From the NCBI GenBank assembly GCA_017428155.1, contig JAFRRJ010000053.1, positions 1-64,000 of the forward strand: 64,000 nt of DNA, given 5' to 3'. How positions within the stretch are numbered: the first letter of the stretch is position 1; the number at the start of each line of letters is the position of its first letter. Source of the stretch: Clostridiales bacterium (GTDB taxonomy: Bacteria > Bacillota > Clostridia > Saccharofermentanales > Saccharofermentanaceae). The notes below the pieces were generated by a model. That model searched no databases. It had not been told where the DNA came from and saw nothing but the letters and a program-made list of their open reading frames with translations. The position numbers were made by a program, and so were the translations under genes. This document shows positions 43,027 through 52,860 of this stretch, one piece after another.

Positions 43027-43836
43027 TCAGCGCTTCCGATATAGGGACACTTCCTTATCATCGGGGTGATCAATGTCCACATCTTTGATCTCCCTGAGCG
43101 GTACGGTAACAAATGACCTGACATTCCATCTCGGATGAGGAATTGTTAGTTCAGGCTTCATTATGACCCTGTCACCGTAGAAAATAATGTCGATATCGAT
43201 TGTCCTCGGACCCCAGTGAACTTCTCTGGTCCTTAAGAGATCGTTCTCGATCACGTGGATCTTATCAAGAAGTTCAAAAGGATCGATATCCGTGTAAAAG
43301 CCAACGCAAGTATTGAGGAAATAAGGCTGATCCTCAAGTCCCACGGGCTCTGTCTCATAGATCGACGCGAACTTGAAGCCTTCGTTGCCGTCTATGGCCT
43401 GGAGAGCCTTCTCAGCCGCGAGGATATTGGCTTCCCTGTCGCCCATGTTGCTTCCGAGGGAGACGATGACGAACTCCTTGCGGTTCCTCTCTATCGTGAC
43501 TTCCATGGTCTCGAAAATTCCCTTTACCGGCGCTTCGGGCTTGGATACTTTCACCCTTACCTTCAAGATCCGCTTATCTGCCTCATGAACGGCATCAGCG
43601 ATCTTCTGGGCAAGGCGCTCTATAAGATTGCCGTCATCACCTGTAACGGTCTCTTTTGTGACCTCATAGATATTCGAATAATCAACGGTATCAGCCAGGT
43701 CATCCGTATAGCAGCCCCTGATCCTGTCAACGAAGAGGTCCAGCGACACAATGAACTTCTGGCCGTCCTTCTTCTCGAAGTCAAAACAGCCGGTATGTCC
43801 TTCAAATTCCATTTTCGAGAGCGTGATCTTATCCAA
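43027..43836 (-). CDS. folBK: Dihydroneopterin aldolase / HPPK fusion
   Basis: 269 residues. Residues 1-115 match FolB (HTGCFDFEKKDGQKF; the conserved lysine in KVSKPEAPV), and residues 122-269 match FolK (VSLGSNMGDRE, WGPRTIDIDI, PHPRWNVRSF). Together they make 6-hydroxymethyl-dihydropterin and its pyrophosphate for folate synthesis. The fusion is common in Firmicutes. Start is a TTG with AAAGGA upstream. It follows folP by 21 bases. Confidence 0.92.
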   Translation of the reverse strand: MDKITLSKMEFEGHTGCFDFEKKDGQKFIVSLDLFVDRIRGCYTDDLADTVDYSNIYEVTKETVTGDDGNLIERLAQKIADAVHEADKRILKVRVKVSKPEAPVKGIFETMEVTIERNRKEFVIVSLGSNMGDREANILAAEKALQAIDGNEGFKFASIYETEPVGLEDQPYFLNTCVGFYTDIDPFELLDKIHVIENDLLRTREVHWGPRTIDIDIIFYGDRVIMKPELTIPHPRWNVRSFVTVPLREIKDVDIDHPDDKEVSLYRKR

Positions 43837-43857
43837 TTCCTCTTATCCTTTCGAAAA

Positions 43858-44736
43858 TCACAAATTCGCGAACGCGTAGAACGTCTCGTCAAAAGAGTTC
43901 AAAGCCATTCTCGACGCAGCGACATTGTGGACTCTTACGATCGAAGCGCCGACCGATGCTGCCGTGAACGAGAGACCTGCGGTGGCATAGTCGAGCTGGG
44001 CCTCAGTAGCGGCATCACCGCCTGCAAAGATCCTTGCATAGCGCTTTCTGGATGCGGCATAAAGGACCGGATGCTTTCCCTGCATGCCGAGGGAGAGCAG
44101 AGAAGCCGTAAGCTCAGCATCTTCGATCCTTGTCGTGCCGAAGCCGATGCCGGGATCTGTCATGATCATGTCGTCCGTCATACCGGCTTTCCTGGCAGTC
44201 TCAATGCTTTCGGTAAGTTCTCTTACACATCGTCTGCTGATAGGCTCGAAAGCCGGGAAATCGTCGCCTCTGGTCCTTCTGTTGAACATGAGGATACATC
44301 CGGCGCCGCTGTCTGCAACAACCTTTGCCATATCAGGATCTACAAGAAATCCGTTAACGTCATTAATGATGTCGGCACCTGCCGTAATTGCCTGTGCCGC
44401 CGTACCGGACTTGTAAGTGTCCACTGACAAAGGGATATCAAATCTGCTCCTTATCGCGGTAAGAGAAGGAATGAGCCTTTCAAGCTCCTCTTCTTCAGTG
44501 ATCGGAACCGCTTTGGGACCCGTTGATTCGGCACCGATATCTATGCAGTCAGCGCCTTCTTTGATCATGCGCGCGCACTGGTCAACAGCCGAATCAACAT
44601 CTGTATATCTTCCGCCGTCGGAGAAGGAATCCGGTGTGAGATTTAAGATGCCCATAATGAGCGTCTTCTTACCGAACTCGAGCGTTCTGTTGCCGCACTT
44701 ATATATTCCTGAGAATCTTCCGTCTGTTGAATTCAT
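43858..44736 (-). CDS. folP: Dihydropteroate synthase
   Basis: 292 residues. Core motifs ILNLTPDSFSDGG, IMTDPGIGFG and the C-terminal IVRVHNV are intact. The phosphate-binding loop usually reads GESTRPG; here it reads AESTGPKA, with glycine at the arginine position. It condenses 6-hydroxymethyl-dihydropterin pyrophosphate with p-aminobenzoate; the substitution lies in the loop involved in pABA and sulfonamide binding. GGAG lies before the ATG. Confidence 0.9.
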   Translation of the reverse strand: MNSTDGRFSGIYKCGNRTLEFGKKTLIMGILNLTPDSFSDGGRYTDVDSAVDQCARMIKEGADCIDIGAESTGPKAVPITEEEELERLIPSLTAIRSRFDIPLSVDTYKSGTAAQAITAGADIINDVNGFLVDPDMAKVVADSGAGCILMFNRRTRGDDFPAFEPISRRCVRELTESIETARKAGMTDDMIMTDPGIGFGTTRIEDAELTASLLSLGMQGKHPVLYAASRKRYARIFAGGDAATEAQLDYATAGLSFTAASVGASIVRVHNVAASRMALNSFDETFYAFANL

Positions 44737-44748
44737 TTAAGATCTCCG

Positions 44749-45372
44749 TTAAATGCCCGAACGCTGCCTGTTGATGAGAGCGAGGGCTTCATTTCTTGTT
44801 CTGATATCAGATCTGCATCCGCCTCTCATAGCCGATGTGACGGTCTTTGAACCGGGCTTTCTTATGCCTCTCATGGTCATGCAGAGGTGCTCTGCTTCGA
44901 GAACGACGCAGACAGATCTTGCATCAACCGCCTTCTCGATCGCGTCGGCGATCTCGGAGGTGAGCTTCTCCTGAAGCTGGGGCTTTCTGGATAATGTATC
45001 GACGATCCTTGCAACCTTCGAAAGACCGAAGATCTTGCCGTCCTTGGGGATATATACGACATGAGCCTTTCCGTGGAAAGGAAGAAGGTGATGCTCGCAC
45101 ATAGAATAGAACGGAATATCGCCTATCAGGATCATCTCGTCATTGCCCTCACCGTGGAAGGTCTTGATGTCTTTATTGATATCCCTGTGAAGTCCGGCAA
45201 AAACTTCCGCATACATTCTCGCTACTCTTTGAGGCGTCTCCAGAAGTCCTTCTCTGTCGGGATCTTCACCGATCGCCTCAAGGATATCCCTCACAGCATT
45301 CTCGATCTTCGGGAGATCCATATTAAGGCGGCTCTCCTCGGGTATCGAATTGTCATTTGCGTAATCGTACAT
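44749..45372 (-). CDS. folE: GTP cyclohydrolase I
   Basis: 207 residues. The zinc and active-site segment [18 protein letters not shown] and the CMTMRGI segment are clear. First step of folate synthesis, making dihydroneopterin triphosphate. First gene of the folE-folP-folBK-(disordered)-tmk-holB-ricT unit, 17 bases after the AraC gene. Confidence 0.95.
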   Translation of the reverse strand: MYDYANDNSIPEESRLNMDLPKIENAVRDILEAIGEDPDREGLLETPQRVARMYAEVFAGLHRDINKDIKTFHGEGNDEMILIGDIPFYSMCEHHLLPFHGKAHVVYIPKDGKIFGLSKVARIVDTLSRKPQLQEKLTSEIADAIEKAVDARSVCVVLEAEHLCMTMRGIRKPGSKTVTSAMRGGCRSDIRTRNEALALINRQRSGI

Positions 45373-45389
45373 CTATGTCTCCTTCAAGT

Positions 45390-46385
45390 TCAAAGATATT
45401 TTTTCCTGTATTCCATCGGGGTCATGCCCATCTGTTTCCTGAATGCGACATTGAATCTTTGCGGGGATGAGAATCCCGACTGCAAAGATATCGCGGAAAC
45501 CTTTATCTCGTTATTCTGGAGGAGCTTGCAGGCCTTCTCTATCCTCTTTTTCATGAGATAGTTCATCGGGCTTATACCTGTCTCATCCCTGAAAGCTCTT
45601 GTGAAATAACCCTGGCTTAGGAATACGTATGAAGCAGCCTCCGATACGGTGATTCCCTGATCGAAGTTCTCGTCCATATACTGCTTTGCGATAGCGACAA
45701 GTTCTTTTGCCTTGCCGTTCTTAACTCTGAGGTTCTCCTCCCACTCGCTCCTGAGTGATCTTGAAAGGACGATCATGAGCTCTACCGACAGCGTGTGTAC
45801 CATAAGATCCTTGGCATAAAGGTTTTTGGAATCCTCGGTTACTATGCGCTCTGCAAGCTGGCCGATCTCCTTCTTGCCGCTTCCCTTAATCACGAAGAAC
45901 GGCTGTCTTGTGATGTCGTTGTCTTCGGTGATACCGAGATCTGCAAACTTCAGGAAGTTCTCAAGTGATATTTTCGCGAGCGAACCCGGAATGGATACTG
46001 AAGGACCGGCACTGTTGCTTAGCTTCTGCGTATCCTTATTGTTCTTAAGCGATTCTCTTGTTTGCTCAAGCTCTGACAGCTCGTGAACAAAGCCGAAATA
46101 GAGATTGAGCATATCGGCCTTGCTGCTCCTTATCACAAGCTTATGCCTTACGAGCGGCCTTATTATCACGACCGCTCCGTCCGTAAGTGAGACGGTCTCA
46201 TTTCCGATTACAAGATCAACCTTGCCTTCGCTGAGGTATAGGAGTTCATGAGAATTGTGCATGCTTTCATCAGGGAGAAAGTCCTTTTTCTCATATGAAT
46301 GCTCCAATCCTTCGATTACGATCGGCACCGAGCCCTCTGATAAGAAGACGTCATCCTCAATTGCAGAAAGAAGCTTGTTTGCCAT
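45390..46385 (-). CDS. AraC-family transcriptional regulator
   Basis: 331 residues. The N-terminal part has a cupin-like block (HNSHELLYLSEGKVDLVI), as in sugar-responsive AraC regulators; the C-terminal 100 residues carry two helix-turn-helix motifs (SEAASYVFLSQGYFTRAF, and QSGFSSPQRFNVAFRKQMG). It is 17 bases after the acetylesterase homologue, so it probably regulates that gene or responds to its ligand. GAGG precedes the ATG. Confidence 0.88.
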   Translation of the reverse strand: MANKLLSAIEDDVFLSEGSVPIVIEGLEHSYEKKDFLPDESMHNSHELLYLSEGKVDLVIGNETVSLTDGAVVIIRPLVRHKLVIRSSKADMLNLYFGFVHELSELEQTRESLKNNKDTQKLSNSAGPSVSIPGSLAKISLENFLKFADLGITEDNDITRQPFFVIKGSGKKEIGQLAERIVTEDSKNLYAKDLMVHTLSVELMIVLSRSLRSEWEENLRVKNGKAKELVAIAKQYMDENFDQGITVSEAASYVFLSQGYFTRAFRDETGISPMNYLMKKRIEKACKLLQNNEIKVSAISLQSGFSSPQRFNVAFRKQMGMTPMEYRKKYL

Positions 46386-46402
46386 TAGTCAGATCCTCGT
46401 TT

Positions 46403-48661
46403 CTAGATAAAATTGATTGAGTCGATATAGATTTCGCCGTTGCGGTCCTTGTCTTCGATATAGATCCGCAGGCTGTTAAGTCTGATAGGTCCGTCCTCGG
46501 AATACTCAAGCGTGATCGTCTGCCACGAGAGCTGCTGCTTGATCTCAGCCTCGCCGAAGTCCTCGACGATGAGTCTCTTCTTCTTCTGATCGGGATTGAA
46601 GACCGAGAGCTGTATCCTTGATCTTCCGTATATCTCGATTGGCGCGAAAAGAGATGCGTACTCAAGGCACGGCTCAAATCCGTATAAAGACTTATCTGTC
46701 TCATAGCGGATGCGCAATGATGCGCTGCCTGTGAGCTTGTGGATATTATCCTGCGAGATTATTCCCTTGCCTTTGAATGTCCTGTATATCTCAAGAGTCT
46801 CAAAATCGGATTCAGGAGTCCTCTTGCCGACGAATTCAAGCTTGTCACAATGAGTAAAGCTGAGGTCAGGCGCAAAGTAAGCTGGATCCCTGTCGAATCT
46901 GAAAGGCAGGATCGGAAGGTCCTCGCCGTTCTTCAGTGTCGCGTCATGCGGGAAAGGCGTGAAGCCGTAAGTAATTGATGCGGGCTCCTCTATATCATCT
47001 CTCCATACCATTACGCACATTCCGTAAAGACTCTTTGCATGCGCGGGATAGAAGATCCTGTCCTCGCCTGCTACGGCAAATCCGGTGATCTCACCGGTGG
47101 CATCCTGGATATTAAGACCGGATCCGAGATTACTGAACTTGATGATCCTCTTATTGCCTGCTATCTCAATGTCATTGGGCTCAGGTGAAGATTTGCTCAT
47201 CTTCGGTGAGAAGTGAGTTCCGAGAGCGATCGTCGCAAGTCTCATTCCGAGGATAAAGCTTATAGTCTTATCGGGAAGGAGCATATCATGCATGCTTACG
47301 ATTCCGGAAGGCATTGAAAGGAGTTTGGTAAATGCCGTGAAATTCTCGTTGAATTCAAGAACGCTGTACGGATTATCAAAGTCCACATCATTAGGATGCA
47401 TAGTTACGAAAAGGATCGAAGGCATTACGGTCTCATCGTATACTTCCTTCGGCTCAAATACTTCCGCAAGAGTCGTAAGAAGTCCCATGAGGAAGAGATC
47501 ATATCTCTCGAAGAGCAGCTCGCCCTTGTCAGGTGAGAAGCAAAAGCCCCTTACCGAAAGATTCTTCAAAGGAACGAGCTTTGTCCTGTAAAGAATGGAC
47601 ATTCTGTATTTGAGCTTTATGAATCTCTTCTCATCTTCAGCGCTAAGCTTGCCGGAATCTTCCTTCTTCTCGGGTATCATGCCGAAGTCGAGCTGGCTTG
47701 CCGATGAGAACGAGATATTCTCCTTATGGCCCTTCGATGCATTAAGAGTGCTGTCTCCCGATGTCGGGAAATCGATATCAAGAGGCTTAATGTCATCAGG
47801 ATCCTCACCTGACAGTCTCTTAATCTCATCCTGCATCGAGATATCGATATCGCCTTCGTCAATTGTCTTCTTGTATTCTTCCTTGAGTTCGGCGGCCTTT
47901 TTCTTCTTGGCATCGATGGCAAGAAGCTTCTTATAGCCTTCCTCATCAAGGTAGAGGCCCATATTGATAACGACATCCTTCAATGCTTCGACTCTGTCCA
48001 TAGCAAAAGGTGCGATCCAGTTAAGGATAGTCGAATCGTTATATGCAAGATCAACAACGCCTACAGGGTAAGAGATCTGGTCGCTCAGGCGGTAAGCAAA
48101 TGCAAATGCGGAAGAAGAGACCTGCGCGAGCTTATCCGTCTCTGTGACCTTGATCCACTCTGCATTCCTGTAATGGGTCTTATCCTCTGCGGGATATATC
48201 TCCTCACCTTCCTCAAGACCGTTTCTTACGGGTGAGAAGAATCTCAAGTAATTCATTACCTTGCGCTTCAAAGGTGCCTTTGTGGCATTGGCTTCCTTCA
48301 TCGGTATCGAGAGGAAATCAGAGCCTAAGAAGACCCAGACGTCACCGCATCTGATATCTGTCAGAGTAGTCTGGTCCGTAAGACATTTGAAAGTAAAAGT
48401 ATAAGCGTCACTCGATGCCTTGTAAGGCGGGATCGTAAAACTGAACTTACCCTTGGAAGATGTTGTCGACTCGCGGCTTAAGATGACACCGTAATCAGTG
48501 TCGAGCTTACTGACCTTTCTGCCGTCAGTAGGATCCTTTACGATCTCGAGCGTAACTGTGGCACTCGGTGCCGCAACGCCTTCTATCTTGATTTCAACAC
48601 CCTGCTGGAAAACACATTTGCTGGTAAGCCAACTGGGCAAAATGATCGGATTTATCTGCAT
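46403..48661 (-). CDS. Sialate O-acetylesterase homologue, catalytic serine motif lost
   Basis: 752 residues with no signal peptide. The first 120 residues follow the N-terminal pattern of sialate O-acetylesterase (SASA) proteins, ending in GDVWVFLGSDFLSIPM (106-121) where the family has GDVWLCSGQSNM; the serine nucleophile is replaced. Later, YPVGVVDLAYNDSTILNW stands where VPVGLI...GGTxIEAW is expected. A charged insert (about 255-345) and a C-terminal jelly-roll-like domain of about 120 residues (IYIDSINFI at the end) follow. It is probably a non-enzymatic carbohydrate binder. GAGG before the ATG. Confidence 0.65.
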   Translation of the reverse strand: MQINPIILPSWLTSKCVFQQGVEIKIEGVAAPSATVTLEIVKDPTDGRKVSKLDTDYGVILSRESTTSSKGKFSFTIPPYKASSDAYTFTFKCLTDQTTLTDIRCGDVWVFLGSDFLSIPMKEANATKAPLKRKVMNYLRFFSPVRNGLEEGEEIYPAEDKTHYRNAEWIKVTETDKLAQVSSSAFAFAYRLSDQISYPVGVVDLAYNDSTILNWIAPFAMDRVEALKDVVINMGLYLDEEGYKKLLAIDAKKKKAAELKEEYKKTIDEGDIDISMQDEIKRLSGEDPDDIKPLDIDFPTSGDSTLNASKGHKENISFSSASQLDFGMIPEKKEDSGKLSAEDEKRFIKLKYRMSILYRTKLVPLKNLSVRGFCFSPDKGELLFERYDLFLMGLLTTLAEVFEPKEVYDETVMPSILFVTMHPNDVDFDNPYSVLEFNENFTAFTKLLSMPSGIVSMHDMLLPDKTISFILGMRLATIALGTHFSPKMSKSSPEPNDIEIAGNKRIIKFSNLGSGLNIQDATGEITGFAVAGEDRIFYPAHAKSLYGMCVMVWRDDIEEPASITYGFTPFPHDATLKNGEDLPILPFRFDRDPAYFAPDLSFTHCDKLEFVGKRTPESDFETLEIYRTFKGKGIISQDNIHKLTGSASLRIRYETDKSLYGFEPCLEYASLFAPIEIYGRSRIQLSVFNPDQKKKRLIVEDFGEAEIKQQLSWQTITLEYSEDGPIRLNSLRIYIEDKDRNGEIYIDSINFI

Positions 48662-48775
48662 TCTTCTAACCTCAGCGAAAAGAATATGACTTCATCCGAT
48701 TATTATACATTAAAAGAAAAATAAATAGAAATTGTCAAAATAGGCAACTTTGAGAATACTTGCGCATCAAAACGC

Positions 48776-48788
48776 GGTGCTTTGCACC
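48776..48788 (-). terminator. Short hairpin after the DeoR gene
   Basis: GGTGC-ttt-GCACC, a 5-bp stem about 32 bases past the deoR-type gene, followed on the minus strand by GCGTTTTGATG. Weak. Confidence 0.3.
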
Positions 48789-48819
48789 TTGAGTTCATTA
48801 ACAGCGTCTGCTTTGGATC

Positions 48820-49596
48820 TCAGACCTCTGCTATGAGGACTTCAATTCCCTTTGCGCGGCACAGTGCAACGCTCTCGGGAGATGCTCCCGAATCCGTGAC
48901 CAGGTAATCTATCCTGTCTGCCGGAATGAAAGAAGAAGCCGAATCGGCTCCGAGCTTGGTGGAGTCGATCAGCGCGACGATCTTTTTCGCGCGGTCGGCA
49001 CAAAGTCTCTTAAGCTCGAGCTCGAAAAAATTATCACCTGAAAGTCCGGCCTCGGCTGAAAAACCGTTACCTGAAACGAAATAAAACTCCGCCGAAAGTC
49101 TTCCTATCATTTCTTTAGATGAAAGTCCTTCAATAGCGCCGGAATGGGGCCTTAACATGCCTCCCAGAATGATGATCGACTTGAAGTTGGAATTCCTCTG
49201 AAGCTCCATCGCAGTATGGATTCCGTTGGTAATAACGGTAACATCCTTTGCCTTCTTGAGGTATGGAATCATATGAAAGGTCGTGGAGCTCGCATCCATG
49301 AAAATGGTATTTCCGTTTGCAACCAGAGTCGCGGCTTTGGCACCTATCGCATTCTTAAGATCAACGTGCGTAACGGCTCTGACCATATAGTTCTCGCCGC
49401 TGTATGAAGACATCTTGTGAGGAAGCTTGATACCGCCATGAAATCTTACGATCGCGCCTTCTCTTTCAAGGGCTCTGATATCAGTTCTGATAGTGGCACC
49501 GGTAACGCCCAGCCTCGTTGAGAGAACGGTCGTATTGATCTCGCCCTCTTCTTCAAGTATGTCCAGTATCTGTTTTCTTCTGTCAGGATTATTCAT
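48820..49596 (-). CDS. DeoR-family transcriptional regulator
   Basis: 258 residues. An N-terminal winged HTH (RRKQILDILEEEGEIN, TGATIRTDIRALE, IVRFHGG) and a DeoRC sensor domain (about 75-250, with FMDASSTTFHMIPYL). Usually represses sugar-phosphate metabolism genes. It lies between the acetylesterase homologue and the M15 peptidase, on the same strand, and has no obvious target beside it. Confidence 0.88.
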   Translation of the reverse strand: MNNPDRRKQILDILEEEGEINTTVLSTRLGVTGATIRTDIRALEREGAIVRFHGGIKLPHKMSSYSGENYMVRAVTHVDLKNAIGAKAATLVANGNTIFMDASSTTFHMIPYLKKAKDVTVITNGIHTAMELQRNSNFKSIIILGGMLRPHSGAIEGLSSKEMIGRLSAEFYFVSGNGFSAEAGLSGDNFFELELKRLCADRAKKIVALIDSTKLGADSASSFIPADRIDYLVTDSGASPESVALCRAKGIEVLIAEV

Positions 49597-49743
49597 TCCA
49601 AAATATTATCAAGTGAAAATCAGATAGTCAATTATCTTTCATTTACCGCAAATTCGAAAACCGCGGAGAAAATTCACCGAAATACGCAAGCGCTGTCAGG
49701 GAAAGTGATTCCGGCAGACCTTGTTTTCGAGCTCTGCGAATAA

Positions 49744-50745
49744 TCAGGACTTCTGAAAATGCTGATAGTCCTTAGGGCTGTTCCAGCTTCCGCCCCATGT
49801 CCATCCGCGGTCGGTAAAGAGCTCATATGCCCTGTCAGAAGTCGTTATGACATGCGCGGTGTCAGACGATCTGTTGCTTACATATTTGGATGCGTTGTCA
49901 TGCGAATATTTGGGGCTTCCGTCCGAATTGTATGTGACATAAGGATTCTGCTGAGGATTGATATCAATAGCTTTACCAAGTGCATGCTTGGAAAGGTTGC
50001 CCGAACCCGTCGCAGGACGGTAGCAGAAGCATGAAGTGTTGTTGTCGTCGATCGAATACCAGTCAGAAGACTCGCCATCACCTGCCCAGTAATTATCGAT
50101 CAGATACATCGAATGGATCTGATAGCCCTCGGCGCACAATATCTCGAAGATCTCAAGCACCTCGCCCGCAACACTTTTATTTACGATCATCTCGCCGACC
50201 TGGTAATCGCCGTCAAAATTTATATGCAGCATCTTAAGATATCTAAGATCACTTAGCGAGATATTGCTGTTGCTCACATAGGATTTGCCGTTGATCCTGT
50301 TATAGACGCTTCCGCCCTCTTCAATAGTCGAAGAAGTAAAATAATCCGAGAGATTATCCCTGTCGATCTTGCTCTTGCTGATAACATCACCGGGGCCGTA
50401 ATCATTGAGATTCTTGAGTTTCTGCGGAACAGGTGTAGGCGACGGAGTCGGTGTATCCGTAGGTGTCGGACTTAAAGTCGGCTCAGGAGTCGGCGTATCC
50501 GTCGGAACGGGACTTGGTGTGGGAGTATCGGTGGCAGAAGTTACCGTGACTGATTCTGAAGTCTCACCGGAATTATCAGTAAAAACACCTGATGCTTCGG
50601 TCATGCCGGGGGTCAGCTTAAGTTCCTTCTTATCACTTCCGGAATAACTGACTACGAAAATGACAGTGCCGCCGATCACAATGCACATGCCTGCAATAAG
50701 CAGCGCGGTAATGAGGTTTTCCTTGCGCTTTCTTTTATCTGTCAC
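49744..50745 (-). CDS. Membrane-anchored M15 D,D-carboxypeptidase-like protein
   Basis: About 333 residues. A short cytoplasmic start, one membrane helix (about 12-35), an external Pro/Thr-repeat linker (about 70-115), and a C-terminal M15 (VanY-type) domain with SKHALGKAIDIN (His and Asp zinc ligands) and KDYQHFQKS. It trims D-Ala from peptidoglycan stems, or acts as an endopeptidase. The GTG at 50745 has GGAG upstream; the longer frame from 50808 lacks a site. Confidence 0.8.
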   Translation of the reverse strand: MTDKRKRKENLITALLIAGMCIVIGGTVIFVVSYSGSDKKELKLTPGMTEASGVFTDNSGETSESVTVTSATDTPTPSPVPTDTPTPEPTLSPTPTDTPTPSPTPVPQKLKNLNDYGPGDVISKSKIDRDNLSDYFTSSTIEEGGSVYNRINGKSYVSNSNISLSDLRYLKMLHINFDGDYQVGEMIVNKSVAGEVLEIFEILCAEGYQIHSMYLIDNYWAGDGESSDWYSIDDNNTSCFCYRPATGSGNLSKHALGKAIDINPQQNPYVTYNSDGSPKYSHDNASKYVSNRSSDTAHVITTSDRAYELFTDRGWTWGGSWNSPKDYQHFQKS

Positions 50746-50884
50746 CCTGCTTTTTACTCCATCAGAACTTGCTTTATACCGCCTAATACTTCTTTGTAAT
50801 CTTAACACAGCTTTGTTTTACGAATATTACATCGGCATTAAATATGATATTTGGCGTATGAAGTGTTATAATACTCGGGCAAAT

Positions 50885-50969
<85 letters not shown>

Positions 50970-51017
50970 TTTATCAAATGAAATTCCTCTCAATTTAAAC
51001 TGATGCCGCCAATGCCC

Positions 51018-52748
51018 TCACGCATTGAATTTATAAAGCGAAGCATACACGCCGCCTTTTTCCATCAGCTCCCCGTGCGTGCCGCTCTCTTCAATGCCAT
51101 TCTCGGTAAGGACTAAGATCCGTTCAGCGTTGCGTATCGTGGACAATCTGTGCGCGATGACCAGAGTCGTTCTGTTCTTTGCAAGACGCTCTAATGATTC
51201 CTTGACGATATTCTCGCTCTCATTATCCAATGCCGATGTGGCCTCATCGAAAATCAGTATCGGCGGGTTCTTGAGGAACACTCTGGCGATCGAGATGCGC
51301 TGCTTCTGCCCGCCCGAGAGCTTGACGCCGCGCTGGCCGATATCTGTGTCGTAGCCGTTTGGCAAAGACGTGATAAAGTCGTGCGCGTTGGCAAGCTTTG
51401 CAGCCTCGATTATCTCCTCTTTGGATGCGCCCGGCCTGCCGTAACTGATGTTCTCGAGGATCGTTCCTGCGAACATATAGACATCCTGCTGGACGATTCC
51501 GATGTTGTCCCTGAGGCTCTTTAAGGTAACATCCCTTATGTCCTTTCCGTCCACCCTGATGGTTCCGCCTGTGACATCATAGAACCTCGGGATAAGGCTG
51601 CAGAGCGTTGTCTTGCCGCCGCCGGACGAGCCTACAAGCGCGACATAGGAGCCTGCAGGAACTTCAAGATTGATGTGTCGGAGGACCCTGTGCGCGCCTT
51701 CCTTATACTTGAACGAGACATCTTCAAATGTGATGTCACCTTTAACATCGCTCAAAACCTCAGCGCCTTCCCTGTCCTTGATATCAGGATCGATACTGAT
51801 CATCTCAACAAAGCGCTCGAATCCCGTGTAGCCGTTCTGGAACTGCTCGGTGAAGTCGATGATCATCCTGACAGGCTCTGTGAAGACATTTATATAGAGC
51901 AGAAATGTAATGAAATCAGGCACTTTGACCAGGCCTTTGACCATAAGCACGCCGCCTGCAACGATAACGATTATGTTGATCAACAGAGTGAATGCCGTCA
52001 TACCCGAATGGAAAATACCCATATTAAGGTAGCTTGCCTTTTTGGCAAGAAGGAACCCGTCGTTGCCGGCCTTGAACTTAGCGTTCTCGATATCCTCGTT
52101 TGCAAACGATTTAACTACTCTGATACCCGAGAGGTTATCTTCGATCTGCGTGTTGATCTCGGCGATCTTTACCCTGTTCTGTCTGAAGGCCTTGCGCATG
52201 CGCTTGTTGAGCACATATGCAAACCAGAACATGAACGGAAGCATTATAAACGCAGCGAGAGTTAAGTATCCGCTGATGCCTGCAAGTATTATGAATGCGC
52301 CGGTGATCTTGATCAGCGCGATCACGATATTCTCGGGTCCGTGGTGTAAGAGCTCGGTGATCTCAAAGAGGTCGCTAGTGATCCTGCTCATGAGCTGGCC
52401 GACCTTCTGGTCGTCGTAGAACGAGAACGAGAGCTTCTGGTAATGCGAGAAGATCTCGGCTCTCATGTCGTATTCCATTTTCGCGCCCATGACATGACCG
52501 TAATATGAGATGTAGTAGTTCGCAAAGAACTGGACGATGACGAGCACTATCAGGATGCCTCCGATCACGAGGATCTTCTGCATGCCCGCTTCAGGCGTCA
52601 TATCGGGAATCGTCGAAGTGATATTCCTTACCGCAAGAGGGATCACCAGAGCTATCGCCGACGCCAGGACAGCGAAAAACATATCTAGGAAGAACGTTCC
52701 AAGATATGGCTTATAGTAACTGATCATGCGCTTAAGGTTATCTTTCAT
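51018..52748 (-). CDS. ABC exporter, fused permease and ATPase (MsbA-like)
   Basis: 576 residues: six membrane helices in the first 310 residues, then an ATPase with Walker A GSSGGGKTT, signature LSGGQKQR and Walker B ILIFDEATSAL. It is a half-transporter that acts as a homodimer, probably exporting lipids or drugs. Single gene, with no partner exporter next to it. The ribosome binding site is not strong. Confidence 0.93.
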   Translation of the reverse strand: MKDNLKRMISYYKPYLGTFFLDMFFAVLASAIALVIPLAVRNITSTIPDMTPEAGMQKILVIGGILIVLVIVQFFANYYISYYGHVMGAKMEYDMRAEIFSHYQKLSFSFYDDQKVGQLMSRITSDLFEITELLHHGPENIVIALIKITGAFIILAGISGYLTLAAFIMLPFMFWFAYVLNKRMRKAFRQNRVKIAEINTQIEDNLSGIRVVKSFANEDIENAKFKAGNDGFLLAKKASYLNMGIFHSGMTAFTLLINIIVIVAGGVLMVKGLVKVPDFITFLLYINVFTEPVRMIIDFTEQFQNGYTGFERFVEMISIDPDIKDREGAEVLSDVKGDITFEDVSFKYKEGAHRVLRHINLEVPAGSYVALVGSSGGGKTTLCSLIPRFYDVTGGTIRVDGKDIRDVTLKSLRDNIGIVQQDVYMFAGTILENISYGRPGASKEEIIEAAKLANAHDFITSLPNGYDTDIGQRGVKLSGGQKQRISIARVFLKNPPILIFDEATSALDNESENIVKESLERLAKNRTTLVIAHRLSTIRNAERILVLTENGIEESGTHGELMEKGGVYASLYKFNA

Positions 52749-52860
52749 TGCCGAAGCTTTTTCCTTTTCCGAATATTAGTAATGAATGATACCATTATAA
52801 TTAGAGATATAAAATGAGATTTTTTGTTTTTCCGGAGATTTTTCTGATTGGAGGACAAAT

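Noticed and set aside
43255..44427. 390-codon plus-strand frame
   Set aside because: Lies wholly antisense to the clear folBK and folP genes; a codon-bias shadow.
50405..50647. Gly/Val-repeat plus-strand frame
   Set aside because: It is the complement of the Pro/Thr linker codons of the M15 peptidase.
51675..52265. 196-codon plus-strand frame
   Set aside because: Antisense to the ABC exporter, with no domain or ribosome binding site.
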